Shown here: positions 35,878 to 45,176 of the stretch, piece after piece
Layout: each line of letters opens with the position of its first letter
Numbering within the stretch: position 1 is the stretch's first letter
DNA from: Thermoguttaceae bacterium
Lineage (GTDB): Bacteria; Planctomycetota; Planctomycetia; Pirellulales; Thermoguttaceae
DNA: 64,000 bases
Assembly: GCA_025062105.1 (NCBI GenBank)
Contig: JANXAQ010000144.1
Location: 44,267-108,266 of the forward strand
Direction: 5' to 3'
Program-made: the position numbers and the translations under genes
The notes under the pieces: model-generated
What the model was told of the DNA's origin: nothing
Databases searched by the model: none
What the model saw: only the letters and a program-made list of their open reading frames with translations

Positions 35878-35937
35878 GCTCGATTTTTCCCAATTGCTAG
35901 AGGCCCTTTGCTTGAATGTCCTAACCGGCCGAAAATA
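35876..35937 (+). repeat. Family B left fragment
   Basis: GCTCGATTTTTCCCAATT then a short core piece ending before the A element. The rest of the B element is missing. Confidence 0.45.
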
Positions 35938-35941
35938 TTGG

Positions 35942-36132
35942 GGAACCTCTGTAAAATCCTGAACATATAGTGAACTTTATGGATTTTTGAGTCTATAGCC
36001 GTGGGGTTCTTCTATCCGAACACCTACTATATCTATTGGATGCTAGCAATGCTCGAGCTCTATATGTGGTGTTAGAGGAAGGACGGCCAAAAATGGTATA
36101 AAAATATACCCCTTGCATTATGCAGAGGTTTC
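35942..36132 (+). repeat. Family A element with 4-bp duplication
   Basis: GGAACCTCTGTAAAATCC to GCAGAGGTTTC, flanked by TTGG on both sides (35938-35941, 36133-36136). Confidence 0.9.
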
Positions 36133-36140
36133 TTGGACTG

Positions 36141-36251
36141 ATAGGTTGTCGGGACATTGGGATTTTGGCGGTTTCAAATGGGTTTTGGGCGGACCGGCCC
36201 TCCGTTGGACTCTCCTTAAAAATAGGGACTCCGAAGATTCTGGAGAATTTA
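36141..36251 (+). repeat. Family C element cut by A
   Basis: ATAGGTTGTCGGGACATTGGG through CTCCTTAAAAATAGGGAC and GATTCTGGAGAATTTA. The right third is missing after the A element. Confidence 0.7.
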
Positions 36252-36433
36252 GGAGTCTCTGCAAAATCCTAAACATATAGTGAACTATATGAGCTTTTGA
36301 TTCTATACCCATTTGGTTTTCCCGCCTACTGTCTGTTGGGTACTCGCCATGCTAGTAGTCCTATATATCGGGTTAGAGGGAGAGCAAGCCCAAATGGTAT
36401 AAAAATATCCTCTTTGAATTGTGCAGAGGTTCT
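36252..36433 (+). repeat. Family A element
   Basis: GGAGTCTCTGCAAAATCC to GCAGAGGTTCT, with GGTATAAAAATATCC near the right end. Confidence 0.88.
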
Positions 36434-36454
36434 ACGGCACGCTTTTTTCAGAAC

Positions 36455-36639
36455 CGCCGGAAATGCTAAACGTGTCATAGATTATATGCACTTTTGATTC
36501 TGTACGAATTCGATTCTTCTAGCCGGACAGTTACTATCTGTGGGTGCTTGCAATGTAAGAAGTCCTAGTATATTAGGTTAGAGAGGAGACAAGCTCGAGC
36601 GGTATAAAAAGATCCTTCTTGAATCAAGTAGAGGGTTCT
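36455..36639 (+). repeat. Family A element, decayed, next to acnA
   Basis: AGAACCGCCGGAAATGC at the left; GCGGTATAAAAAGATCC and TAGAGGGTTCTT at the right. It ends 23 bases before the acnA start codon. Confidence 0.75.
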
Positions 36640-36662
36640 TTTTATTTGGTAGTACTCCGAGG

Positions 36663-39407
36663 ATGAGCGGTTTAGAATCCATGACAGATCTTCTAGAAGC
36701 TCGAAGTCAATTGAGCCTTCCGAGCGGCAAGGTAGGATTTTATCGGTTGAGTCGGGTGGAAGAGTTAGGGTGGGCTCGGCTGGCGGAGTTGCCTTATTGC
36801 ATTCGTGTTCTTTTAGAATCTCTGGTTCGGCACTGCGATGGTCAGCTGGTCCGGCCGGAAGAGGTAGAGCAATTGGCTCGGTGGCGGCCAGAGGCCCAAC
36901 CGAAAGTCGAAGTGCCTTTTCTGCCTGCTCGGGTGTTGTTGCAGGATTTTACCGGTTTGCCCTGCATGGTGGATTTAGCGGCGATGCGGGCGGCTGTAGC
37001 CCGGCTAGGAGGCGATCCCCAGCGGGTTAATCCCCTGGTGCCAGTGGATCTGGTCATCGATCATTCGCTCCAAGTGGATTTTTATGGGTCAGCTGATGCT
37101 CTCAGTCGCAATGTGGCTTTGGAATTTGAGCGGAATCAGGAACGATATATCTTTTTACGATGGAGCCAGAAAGCCTTCGGCAATTTTCGAGTTATTCCGC
37201 CTTCGGTGGGGATCATCCATCAAGTGAACCTGGAGTTTTTGGCCAGTTGTGTCAGTCTGGGGCATGACCATGCGGGGCCGGTAGCTTATCCGGATTCCGT
37301 CCTAGGCACCGATAGCCACACGACCACGATCAATGGCCTAGGCGTGGTCGGTTGGGGTGTAGGGGGTATTGAGGCCGAGGCGGTTATGCTCGGTCAGCCG
37401 GTGGGTCTTTGTTTGCCGGAGGTTGTGGGGGTGGAGCTGGTTGGTCAGCTGCCTGCCGGCGCCACGGCGACCGATGTGGTGCTGATGTTGACTCAGGAAC
37501 TTCGGCGGGTGGGGGTCGTGGGGAAATTCCTTGAGTTTTTTGGTCCTAGTGTCCGGTGGATGGGAGTTCCGGATCGGGCTACCTTAGCCAATATGGCTCC
37601 AGAATATGGGGCGACGATGGCTTATTTCCCCTTCGACGAGCAGACGTTGGCCTATTTGCGTCAAACAGGCCGATCGGAAATGCATCTCCGATTGGTAGAA
37701 GAATATACGAAAGAACAGTTTCTGTGGCGTTCTCCCGACGCTCCTGTGCCCAGATATTCGCAGGTTTTAACGTTCGATCTTAGCAGGGTGGAACCTTCAG
37801 TGGCCGGTCCGAAACGTCCGCAGGATCGTGTCCCCATTGGGCATCTGCCGGAGGCATTTCGGCGGGCTCTGGAAGCGCCGGTAGCGGAGCGAGGCTTTGG
37901 TCTTTCGGCACAGCAGAGGGCCCAGGCGGTTCCGATCGAAGTTAAGGGGCAGAAGGCCGAGCTTCGGCATGGTTCGGTGGTCTTGGCCGCCATCACCAGT
38001 TGCACCAATACCAGTAATCCTACTTTGATGTTAGCGGCGGGTTTGCTGGCCGAGAAGGCTGTTCGTCGGGGTTTGCGGGTTCCTCCTTATGTGAAGACAA
38101 GTTTAGCTCCTGGTTCTCAGGCTGTAACTGAGTATCTAGCCGCCGCCGGCCTGGAAAGGCCTCTCCAAATGCTGGGATTTCATACCGTCGGCTATGGGTG
38201 TGCAACCTGCATCGGCAACAGTGGGCCGTTGCCGGAACAGGTGGCTCAGGCGATCGAAAAACATAAACTGGTAGTGGCGGCGGTTTTAAGCGGCAATCGA
38301 AACTTTGAAGGCCGCATCCATCCTCTGGTGCGGGCCAATTACTTGGCCAGTCCACCTCTAGTGGTCGCTTATGCGCTGGCCGGCCGGATCGACATCGACT
38401 TGCATCGGGAACCGATCGGCAAAGACCCGGCAGGCCAACCCGTCTTCCTCCGCGATATTTGGCCCACGCCGCAGGAACTGGCCCAAGCAGCCAAAGCCAT
38501 TTTACCGGAGATGTTTCGCCGTCCCTACGCCCGCCTGCATGAGGCTTCGCCGCTGTGGAATCTTTTGCCCACGCCAGAAGGGGCCTTATATGCCTGGGAC
38601 CCAGCCAGCACCTATCTCCAACAGCCGCCCTTTCTAGATCAAGTCGATTTGACCCCTCCGGCCATTCAGCCCATCCGGCAGGCCCGGATCCTCGCACTGT
38701 TGGGCGATTCGATCACCACGGATCATATTTCCCCGGCCGGTCCGATCAGCCCGGAAAGCCCCGCCGGAGCCTATCTGCGCAGTTTAGGACTCCAGCCAGA
38801 GGAATTTCATACCTACGGCGCCCGGCGAGGCAATCACCAGGTGATGGTCCGCGGCAGCTTTGCCAATCTCCGCCTCCGAAACCATTTGGTCGCTGATCTG
38901 GAAGGAGGATATACCCGACATTTCCCCTCCGGCGATCTGATGACCATCTATGAGGCTGCTATGCGATACCAGCAGGAGGGGGTGCCGTTGGTAATCATGG
39001 CGGGAGCGGAATATGGCTGTGGCAGCAGCCGAGATTGGGCCGCTAAAGGCACTGCTCTGTTAGGCGTCCGCGCCGTGGTGGCGCAAAGCTTTGAACGGAT
39101 CCACCGCAGTAACCTGATCGGCATGGGCGTGCTGCCGTTGGAGTTTTTGCCCGGCCAAGGCTGGCAAACCTGGCAACTGACCGGCCAAGAGTTGATCGAT
39201 ATCCCAGAACTCAACGACCAGCTCCAACCACGCCAGATACTCCAGGTGCTGGTGCAGCCGCCGACCGGGGCTTCCCGGCTCTTCCAGGTCAAAGTCCGAA
39301 TTGATACCCCCTTGGAATTACAGTGGTACCGGCATGGGGGCATCCTGCCCATGATGCTCCGAAAACTCCTTGCCGACACACAGCCTCTGCCTCCTGCTGG
39401 TCGCTAG
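36663..39407 (+). CDS. acnA: Aconitate hydratase
   Basis: Interconverts citrate and isocitrate in the TCA cycle with a [4Fe-4S] cluster. The 914-residue length and motifs fit the AcnA/IRP1 type: DSHTTTINGLGVVGWGVGG, VVGKFLEFFGPSV, the cluster cysteines in SCTNTSNPTLMLAAG and CATCIGNSGPL, LGDSITTDHISPAG, and the C-terminal swivelling domain with GAEYGCGSSRDWAAKG. The ATG at 36663 is directly preceded by CCGAGG, too close for a normal ribosome site; a second in-frame ATG at 36681 is possible. A worn A element ends 23 bases upstream and places TATAAA about 55 bases before the start. The glycosyltransferase gene follows after 19 bases, suggesting co-transcription. Confidence 0.96.
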   Translation: MSGLESMTDLLEARSQLSLPSGKVGFYRLSRVEELGWARLAELPYCIRVLLESLVRHCDGQLVRPEEVEQLARWRPEAQPKVEVPFLPARVLLQDFTGLPCMVDLAAMRAAVARLGGDPQRVNPLVPVDLVIDHSLQVDFYGSADALSRNVALEFERNQERYIFLRWSQKAFGNFRVIPPSVGIIHQVNLEFLASCVSLGHDHAGPVAYPDSVLGTDSHTTTINGLGVVGWGVGGIEAEAVMLGQPVGLCLPEVVGVELVGQLPAGATATDVVLMLTQELRRVGVVGKFLEFFGPSVRWMGVPDRATLANMAPEYGATMAYFPFDEQTLAYLRQTGRSEMHLRLVEEYTKEQFLWRSPDAPVPRYSQVLTFDLSRVEPSVAGPKRPQDRVPIGHLPEAFRRALEAPVAERGFGLSAQQRAQAVPIEVKGQKAELRHGSVVLAAITSCTNTSNPTLMLAAGLLAEKAVRRGLRVPPYVKTSLAPGSQAVTEYLAAAGLERPLQMLGFHTVGYGCATCIGNSGPLPEQVAQAIEKHKLVVAAVLSGNRNFEGRIHPLVRANYLASPPLVVAYALAGRIDIDLHREPIGKDPAGQPVFLRDIWPTPQELAQAAKAILPEMFRRPYARLHEASPLWNLLPTPEGALYAWDPASTYLQQPPFLDQVDLTPPAIQPIRQARILALLGDSITTDHISPAGPISPESPAGAYLRSLGLQPEEFHTYGARRGNHQVMVRGSFANLRLRNHLVADLEGGYTRHFPSGDLMTIYEAAMRYQQEGVPLVIMAGAEYGCGSSRDWAAKGTALLGVRAVVAQSFERIHRSNLIGMGVLPLEFLPGQGWQTWQLTGQELIDIPELNDQLQPRQILQVLVQPPTGASRLFQVKVRIDTPLELQWYRHGGILPMMLRKLLADTQPLPPAGR

Positions 39408-39426
39408 ATAGCTGGTAGCTGATTCG

Positions 39427-40410
39427 ATGCCTACGCCCTTGGTCAGTGTGGTGATTCCGGTATATAACGGGGAGGCCTATGTAGGCCAGGCGATTGAAAG
39501 CGTGCTGGCGCAGACCTGGCCCCACATAGAACTGATCGTCGTCAACGATGGATCTACCGACGGTTCTGCAGAAGTGATTGGCCGATACAGGGATCGTCTG
39601 CTCCTGGTCGAGCAGACCAACCAAGGGGTAGCCGCCGCCCGAAATGCCGGCATCCAGCGGGCTAAGGGCGAATTGATCGCCTTGCTGGATCAAGACGATT
39701 GGTGGCGGCCGGAAAAATTGGCCCGGCAGGTCCCGCTTTTGCTCAACAACCCCAGGGTCGGGCTGGTCCATACGGCGGTCGATCACTACGACCAGGACCG
39801 CCAGCAATGGGTCGGCCCCTTGAACCCCCAGGCCAGACCGGAGCGGCTGGTGGGGCAATGTTTCCGGCAACTCCTCCTCGAGAACCAGATCTACAATTCC
39901 ACAGTCCTTATTCGCGCAGAGGCCCTTCGCCAAGTGGGCCTGTGCGATCTATCGATCCAGGGCAATACCGTCCAGGACTACGACCTTTGGCTCCGAATCG
40001 CCCGTCATTGGGATTTGGCCTATGTGCCGGAACCCCTGGTCGTGTTTCGGATTCATAGCCGCCAAGGCACCTGGGACCGCAGACAGATGCTTTCCGAAGA
40101 GGCCCGACTCTTGGAACGGGTTCTGGCAGAACATCAGCTTACCAACCAGCCGGAGCTTCGGCATCGAATGGCCCGACTCTATGATCAATTAGGCACCGCC
40201 CAGTTGGACGCCGGCGATCGCCGCTCTGCCCAGCAGAGTTTTCGCCGATCTTTGCAATGGAGTCCTACCGGCCGAGCTCGGCTGTTATGGCTGATCTGCT
40301 GGATGCCCACTCCCCTAATCCACACTTTACAGAAAATCTGGCATCGTCGGCTTGGCAGAGCAGCCGATCCAGTTTCTTCAGATACTCCGGGCAACCTTTC
40401 GCATAACTAA
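39427..40410 (+). CDS. Family 2 glycosyltransferase
   Basis: A 327-residue GT-A fold glycosyltransferase (GT2). VSVVIPVYNGEAYVGQAIES and LIVVNDGSTDGSAEVI bind the nucleotide sugar; LIALLDQDDWWRPEKL is the DxD-type metal-binding region; VQDYDLWLRIARHWDLAYVP is the second conserved acidic block. The last 100 residues are helical with no clear TM segment, so it is probably a peripheral membrane or soluble enzyme adding sugars to a surface glycan. It follows acnA closely; the functional link is not obvious, but rfbA and rfbD further downstream may belong to the same polysaccharide pathway. Start ATG 39427 has a weak ribosome site. Confidence 0.88.
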   Translation: MPTPLVSVVIPVYNGEAYVGQAIESVLAQTWPHIELIVVNDGSTDGSAEVIGRYRDRLLLVEQTNQGVAAARNAGIQRAKGELIALLDQDDWWRPEKLARQVPLLLNNPRVGLVHTAVDHYDQDRQQWVGPLNPQARPERLVGQCFRQLLLENQIYNSTVLIRAEALRQVGLCDLSIQGNTVQDYDLWLRIARHWDLAYVPEPLVVFRIHSRQGTWDRRQMLSEEARLLERVLAEHQLTNQPELRHRMARLYDQLGTAQLDAGDRRSAQQSFRRSLQWSPTGRARLLWLICWMPTPLIHTLQKIWHRRLGRAADPVSSDTPGNLSHN

Positions 40411-40574
40411 GATGCTGGCCTCAAATGTATTGGAATCTCTGCATCATTCCAAGCAGATATTAACTTTTGCCGATTTTCTGGGGGGTACCAGGTGCGGCTG
40501 ACTTTGTGTCCGTTTAGGGGATTTGTCAAACATAGGTTCCCCTCTGCCCCATCGAACTCCCCACCCTCTGGTAG

Positions 40575-40853
40575 CTCGCTGTTATACACATCGTTGGGAT
40601 GGATTTACCCTCACAGCAGCAAATGATTGCCTCAATTATGGAGATAACTCAAGCTTTCAAAACAAGCCAAAAGTTGCTTTGGATAAATTACACAATTTAG
40701 GAAAAATCATTTGGAAGATCAGGAGGCTTCAGTTTCAGAAAACAGTTTGTCTATATTTTCTATTTGATCCATTCTATGTAGTTCAATTATTTTTCCTGTT
40801 TTGCCTAAAGTGAGGCCTGTGCGTCTGAAATCTAACTTGTGTATAACAGCGAG
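40575..40853 (-). repeat. Family F element with 10-bp duplication
   Basis: CTCGCTGTTATACACATCG to TTGTGTATAACAGCGAG, AT-rich core. CCTCTGGTAG occurs on both sides (40565-40574, 40854-40863). Confidence 0.92.
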
Positions 40854-40892
40854 CCTCTGGTAGCTCCCACAGTACACGAGGCTCCGTACTGT

Positions 40893-41137
40893 CTCGCCGT
40901 TATATACAAGTGAAATCTCTGTGGAAGTGTTATCCAATAAAATGGGTAATATAGACAATATGCACAAAGAAATTGCATTAAAAAACAACGATTTGGCTCT
41001 CAAGAACATTTTTTCTTTATTTCCCAGATTTCCTAAATCCACTGATCCATTGGTTCCAGAACCCGTTTGGTACCCACTACCTCAGAAGCACGCCTTTTAG
41101 GTCGCTGTTGCCGCCAAAGATGTGTATAACAAACGAG
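40893..41137 (-). repeat. Family F element with 9-bp duplication
   Basis: CTCGCCGTTATATACAAG to TGTGTATAACAAACGAG, flanked by CCGTACTGT on both sides (40884-40892, 41138-41146). Confidence 0.88.
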
Positions 41138-41192
41138 CCGTACTGTAGGGGCCAGGAGTCGGACGAAGGAGTTTATATCCCTATATGTCGGG

Positions 41193-41467
41193 ATTGGTGT
41201 TATACACAAGTTGGCGTTGAATTGCTCGGATAGCACTTTAAGCAAATCCCGAAAGCTCGTGTAAGAACACAGAATGGATAAAGCAATGTAGCTAAGATGC
41301 TCTCTGCAACCAAGCATTTTTGATCTTCCAAATAATCTTTCCTAAATGCTGCAATTTCTCCAAAGTAACAATTAGCTTCTTTTGAAAGTGTCGTTATTCC
41401 CCTGTTTGGGGTGATAATTTGCTGCCGTTAGAATGAGAAATACCTCCCAATGGTGTATAACAGCGAG
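41193..41467 (+). repeat. Family F element
   Basis: ATTGGTGTTATACACAAG to TGGTGTATAACAGCGAG. ATATGTCGGG on the left and ATATGTGGGG on the right look like a 10-bp duplication with one change. Confidence 0.85.
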
Positions 41468-41639
41468 ATATGTGGGGGAGGAAAAAGGGAAGGAAAAGGG
41501 ATTGTTCTATGGGTGAGTGCTGCTGTGTAAAGTTGGTTTAGAGGGGGCTAACGCCTATTTTCTCTATATTACCTATGTTACCCAGTCAACCCAGAAAGTT
41601 TTAGCTGCACCCGAAACAGCCTCCTTTGCATGTCTTAAC

Positions 41640-41736
41640 TGTTTGAACATATTGCAGTTAAGAAAATTGCTGAGTAAAGGATCTTCAAAGCCTAACCCCT
41701 TGAAATAAAAGCAGTTCAAAAAATGTCAAAAGTCGA
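41640..41736 (-). repeat. Family B variant, right part
   Basis: ATATTGCAGTTAAGAAAATT, CCTTGAAATAAAAGCAG and AATGTCAAAAGTCGAG; the left arm is missing. Confidence 0.6.
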
Positions 41737-41771
41737 GCGAACACCACGGAAGCCTTAGAGGAATCGTTGCG

Positions 41772-42671
41772 ATGGTGCAAACCAGTTATTTTCACAAAGG
41801 GATAGTGCTTGCTGGAGGAGCAGGGACACGGTTATATCCGATGACCCGGGCGGTCAGTAAGCAACTTTTGCCGGTCTATGACAAGCCGATGGTCTATTAT
41901 CCCCTTTCGACCCTGATGCTGGCCGGGATCCGGCAGATTCTGCTAATCAGCACACCGGAGGATTTAGGTGGTTTCCAACGTCTTCTGGGCGATGGCAGCC
42001 AATGGGGTCTGCAGATTCAGTATGCTGTGCAGCCCCGGCCGGAAGGGATCGCCCAAGCCTTTCTCATAGGCCGGGATTTCATTGGTTCGGATCATGTGGC
42101 CTTGGTGTTGGGCGACAACATTTTCTACGGGCAGGGTTTTCAGGGAATGCTAACCCGGGTGAGCCGCCGGCCGGTCGGTGCTACCGTGTTCGCCTATCCG
42201 GTCAAAGATCCCCAGCGCTACGGGGTCGTAGAACTGGACTCCGCGGGCCGACCGGTAAACATCGTGGAAAAACCCGCCCAGCCGAAATCCCGATATGCTG
42301 TAACCGGTCTTTATTTTTATGACAATGAAGTGGTTTCTATAGCCGCTTCGCTTCAGCCGTCGGCCAGAGGGGAACTGGAAATCACCGATGTCAACCGGGC
42401 CTACTTGGAACGGGGTCGGCTTTATGTGGAGCTATTCGGCCGCGGATTCGCTTGGCTGGATACCGGCACCCCCGAATCGCTCCTGGAGGCGGCCAATTTC
42501 ATCCAAACCATTGAACACCGCCAGGGATGGAAAATTGCTTGCCTGGAGGAGGTGGCCTGGAGAAAAGGTTTTATTAGTCGAGACCAATTTGCTGCCCTGG
42601 CAGCAGCCTACCGAGGCAGCGATTACGGCCGATACCTCCAGGAACTGCTTGAAAGCGGTGAAGTGGCTTAG
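41772..42671 (+). CDS. rfbA: Glucose-1-phosphate thymidylyltransferase
   Basis: Makes dTDP-glucose from dTTP and glucose-1-phosphate, the first step to dTDP-L-rhamnose. The 299 residues carry the nucleotide-binding [11 protein letters not shown] (15-25), [20 protein letters not shown], the catalytic [10 protein letters not shown] with its Asp, [19 protein letters not shown] and [14 protein letters not shown], all in the RmlA order. GAGGAA lies about 12 bases before ATG 41772. rfbD, the last enzyme of the same route, is the next gene, about 980 bases downstream on the same strand, separated by repeats including an F element; rfbB and rfbC are not in the window. Confidence 0.97.
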   Translation: MVQTSYFHKGIVLAGGAGTRLYPMTRAVSKQLLPVYDKPMVYYPLSTLMLAGIRQILLISTPEDLGGFQRLLGDGSQWGLQIQYAVQPRPEGIAQAFLIGRDFIGSDHVALVLGDNIFYGQGFQGMLTRVSRRPVGATVFAYPVKDPQRYGVVELDSAGRPVNIVEKPAQPKSRYAVTGLYFYDNEVVSIAASLQPSARGELEITDVNRAYLERGRLYVELFGRGFAWLDTGTPESLLEAANFIQTIEHRQGWKIACLEEVAWRKGFISRDQFAALAAAYRGSDYGRYLQELLESGEVA

Positions 42672-43081
42672 GCCAGGGGAACGGCAGCTGGGTAATAAGG
42701 AGTCAGCTCTGAGAGGTGTCTGGAAATGCGTTTTTCCGGGTAAAATCGGCTCCGTAGCTGGATCCCCAGCAGCCGGAAGGCCTATGTTTCCCGTCTGTTG
42801 CTAGAAGACCTGGTTCATCCAAACCGTATCGGGAAAGGCCCAAGTGTTGATTTCCAAACAGCCTCTGAGGGCAGACCATCCAGTGGCCGACCGTTAAAGC
42901 CTATCCCGGAAAGCCGTTTTCCTGAAGATAGAACCTAAACTCCAGAGCTACAAACTCCTTCCTCCAGAGGGTTCCCTAAACCCCTGGAAGCTGGAATATG
43001 GGCCTTTTGTTTCCGAGAGATCCTAGCAAGAGACAATTTGATCGGAGTAGGGAGGATCTATCTTCGGACAGCCCTCTTAAA
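42672..43081. other. Spacer with decayed C/E arms
   Basis: AACAGCCTCT near 42860 and CTTCGGACAGCCCTCTT near 43062 look like remaining right arms of C or E elements. No gene is seen. Confidence 0.45.
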
Positions 43082-43523
43082 CTCGAAGTTTGCCATTTTT
43101 CCTAACTTGGTTTGCTCCCAATAGTTACGAGGAAACCTCCTTTTCTTCGCTCAAGTTCTGAACTCCAATAGGCATAAAGAGTTAGAGCTTTCCCCTTGCG
43201 CCTCGCTGTTCTACACAAGTTAGAGTTCAGACGCTTGGACATCACCTTAGGCAAAGCAGGAAAACTCGTTGAACAACACAGAATGGATCAAATAGAAAAT
43301 ATAGAAAAACCATTTTCTGAAACCAAACACCTCCTGATCTTCTAAACGATTTTTTCTAAATTGTGCAATTTATCCAAAGTAACCGTTAGCTTGTTTTGAA
43401 AGGTTGATTTATCCCTCTGATTGGGGCAAGCGTTTGCTGCTGCTGTGAGGGGTAAATCCATCCCAAAGAGGTGTATAACAGCGAGCCCCTTGCGGGGCGA
43501 GGTAGAAAATGGCACAAGTCGAG
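43082..43523 (+). repeat. Family B element interrupted by F
   Basis: CTCGAAGTTTGCCATTTTTCC to AAAATGGCACAAGTCGAG. Taking out the F copy and one duplicate leaves an uninterrupted B element. Confidence 0.9.
43202..43485 (+). repeat. Family F element nested in B
   Basis: CTCGCTGTTCTACACAAG to AGGTGTATAACAGCGAG. CCCCTTGCG is present on both sides. Confidence 0.92.
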
Positions 43524-43652
43524 CGAAACGGACCGTAAAAAATTAGCTCCGGCCTTGGAGGGTAAGCCCCTGGGAGAGCCAGTGGCAGTATGGTATCTTG
43601 TACGGCTTCTGGAAGCTTGTGAGCACAGATTTCACGGAATCGGGGTGATGGT

Positions 43653-44510
43653 ATGCGGATTGTGGTAACAGGGAGTTTGGGGCAATTGGGCGGCGAACTA
43701 TGCCGACAGTTGGGGCCAGAAGCATTGGGGCTGGATCTGCCGGAATTCGACTTGACCGACCAACGTGGGGTTGTTCGGCGAATCGAAGAACTGGCACCGG
43801 ATGTGGTGATTAACTGTGCGGCCTACACCCATGTGGATCGGGCGGAGTCAGAACCTCAACGGTGTCGGGCCGTTAACGTCAGTGGGGTGGCATACCTTGC
43901 AGAAGGTTGCCGACGGATCGGGGCCAGCCTCGTGCAGATCAGTACCGACTATGTCTTTGGGGCCGACTCCTCTCGCCAGACCCCGTATCGGGAGGAAGAT
44001 CCTCCGGGGCCGGTCAACGTCTATGGCCTCAGCAAGCTGGAGAGCGAACAATATGCCAAAGCTGCTCCTCGTTGGCTGATCGTACGTACCTGTGGGCTTT
44101 ATGGCCGATTGGGCCCCCGCACCGCCGGCAACTTCGTGGAGACAATGATCCAACAGGCCAAGCAACGTGGACGACTCCGCGTCGTGGCCGACCAACATTG
44201 CACCCCCAGCTATGTAGGCCATGTGGCTCGGGCCATCTGTTTCCTAGTCGCTGTGCGAGCCACCGGCATCTATCATGTGGTCAACCAGGGCCAAACCACC
44301 TGGTACGATTTTGCTGCTGAGATTTTTCGCTTACTCGGTTGGCCAGTCCAACTGGAGCCGATCAGCTCCACCCAATGGGATTCACCGGCACGTCGGCCTG
44401 CCTATAGTGTGCTGGATCCTTCCAAATACCTGGCTTTATCCGGCCGACCCGAGCTGCCCCCCTGGCAAGAGGCATTGAAAGAATATCTTTCCCTCCGACA
44501 ACGCACCTAG
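43653..44510 (+). CDS. rfbD: dTDP-4-dehydrorhamnose reductase
   Basis: Reduces dTDP-4-keto-L-rhamnose to dTDP-L-rhamnose with NAD(P)H. The 285-residue protein has the Rossmann motif GSLGQLGGEL (7-16), VVINCAAYTHVDRAES, ISTDYVFGA, and the SDR Tyr-Lys pair in VYGLSKLESE, then TWYDFAAEIFRLLG near the end, matching RmlD. Start ATG 43653 follows GGGGTGATGG. The enzyme closes the pathway begun by rfbA just upstream; both presumably feed a rhamnose-containing surface polysaccharide, for which the family 2 glycosyltransferase at 39427 is a possible user. Confidence 0.95.
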   Translation: MRIVVTGSLGQLGGELCRQLGPEALGLDLPEFDLTDQRGVVRRIEELAPDVVINCAAYTHVDRAESEPQRCRAVNVSGVAYLAEGCRRIGASLVQISTDYVFGADSSRQTPYREEDPPGPVNVYGLSKLESEQYAKAAPRWLIVRTCGLYGRLGPRTAGNFVETMIQQAKQRGRLRVVADQHCTPSYVGHVARAICFLVAVRATGIYHVVNQGQTTWYDFAAEIFRLLGWPVQLEPISSTQWDSPARRPAYSVLDPSKYLALSGRPELPPWQEALKEYLSLRQRT

Positions 44511-44589
44511 GTTCGCCCATGGGGTCTCTCTACCCCCGCCTGGCCGATAGGCAGACAGAGCGATGTACTTGCTAAAACCAGGCCGAACC

Positions 44590-44729
44590 CCCGGAAGCGA
44601 TAGAAAGGTAGTTCGGCTCAAAAACCTACTATAGGTATGATACCAGCAGTACTAGCAACCCAATATATTGGCTCAGTCTAGGTGAGAACCAAAACGGTAT
44701 AAAATTTCCTCGTATTATGCAGAGGTTCC
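44590..44729 (+). repeat. Family A element, left end worn
   Basis: CAGTACTAGCAACCCAATAT, AAACGGTATAAAATTTCC and TGCAGAGGTTCC are family A; the left end is not recognisable. Confidence 0.7.
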
Positions 44730-44759
44730 TTGAGGTTCCTGAAACGTTCATAAACTTCA

Positions 44760-44943
44760 GGAACCTCTGCAAGGTCCTGAACATGTAATGAACTTGATGG
44801 ACTTTTGATTCTATAGCCGTTCGGTTTTTCTATCCGAACACCTACTATTGGGTGCTAGTAATGCTGCAGCTTTATATGTTGTGTTAGAAGAAGGACAGCC
44901 CAAATGGTATAAAAATATCTCCCTTGAATTATGCAGAGGTACC
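44760..44943 (+). repeat. Family A element with 4-bp duplication
   Basis: GGAACCTCTGCAAGGTCC to GCAGAGGTACC, flanked by TTCA on both sides (44756-44759, 44944-44947). Confidence 0.92.
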
Positions 44944-45176
44944 TTCACTATATGGTTCAGATTTGGGAGAGGTTTACTAACCAAACCAATGACTACTGCT
45001 GAAGATTAGTCCAGCCAATTTTGGTAAGGCCCCCTCTACGAGTTCTCTTCCATGAGCCACCATGCAGCCTGCTCGTATAAATCTTTTTGGGGGTAGTTGT
45101 AGGACCCAGCCGGGGGCAGTGGAGGCTTTTTGCCAAAGTCAACGGAATCTCCTGGGCCCCAAAGGAATAGGCGGCG

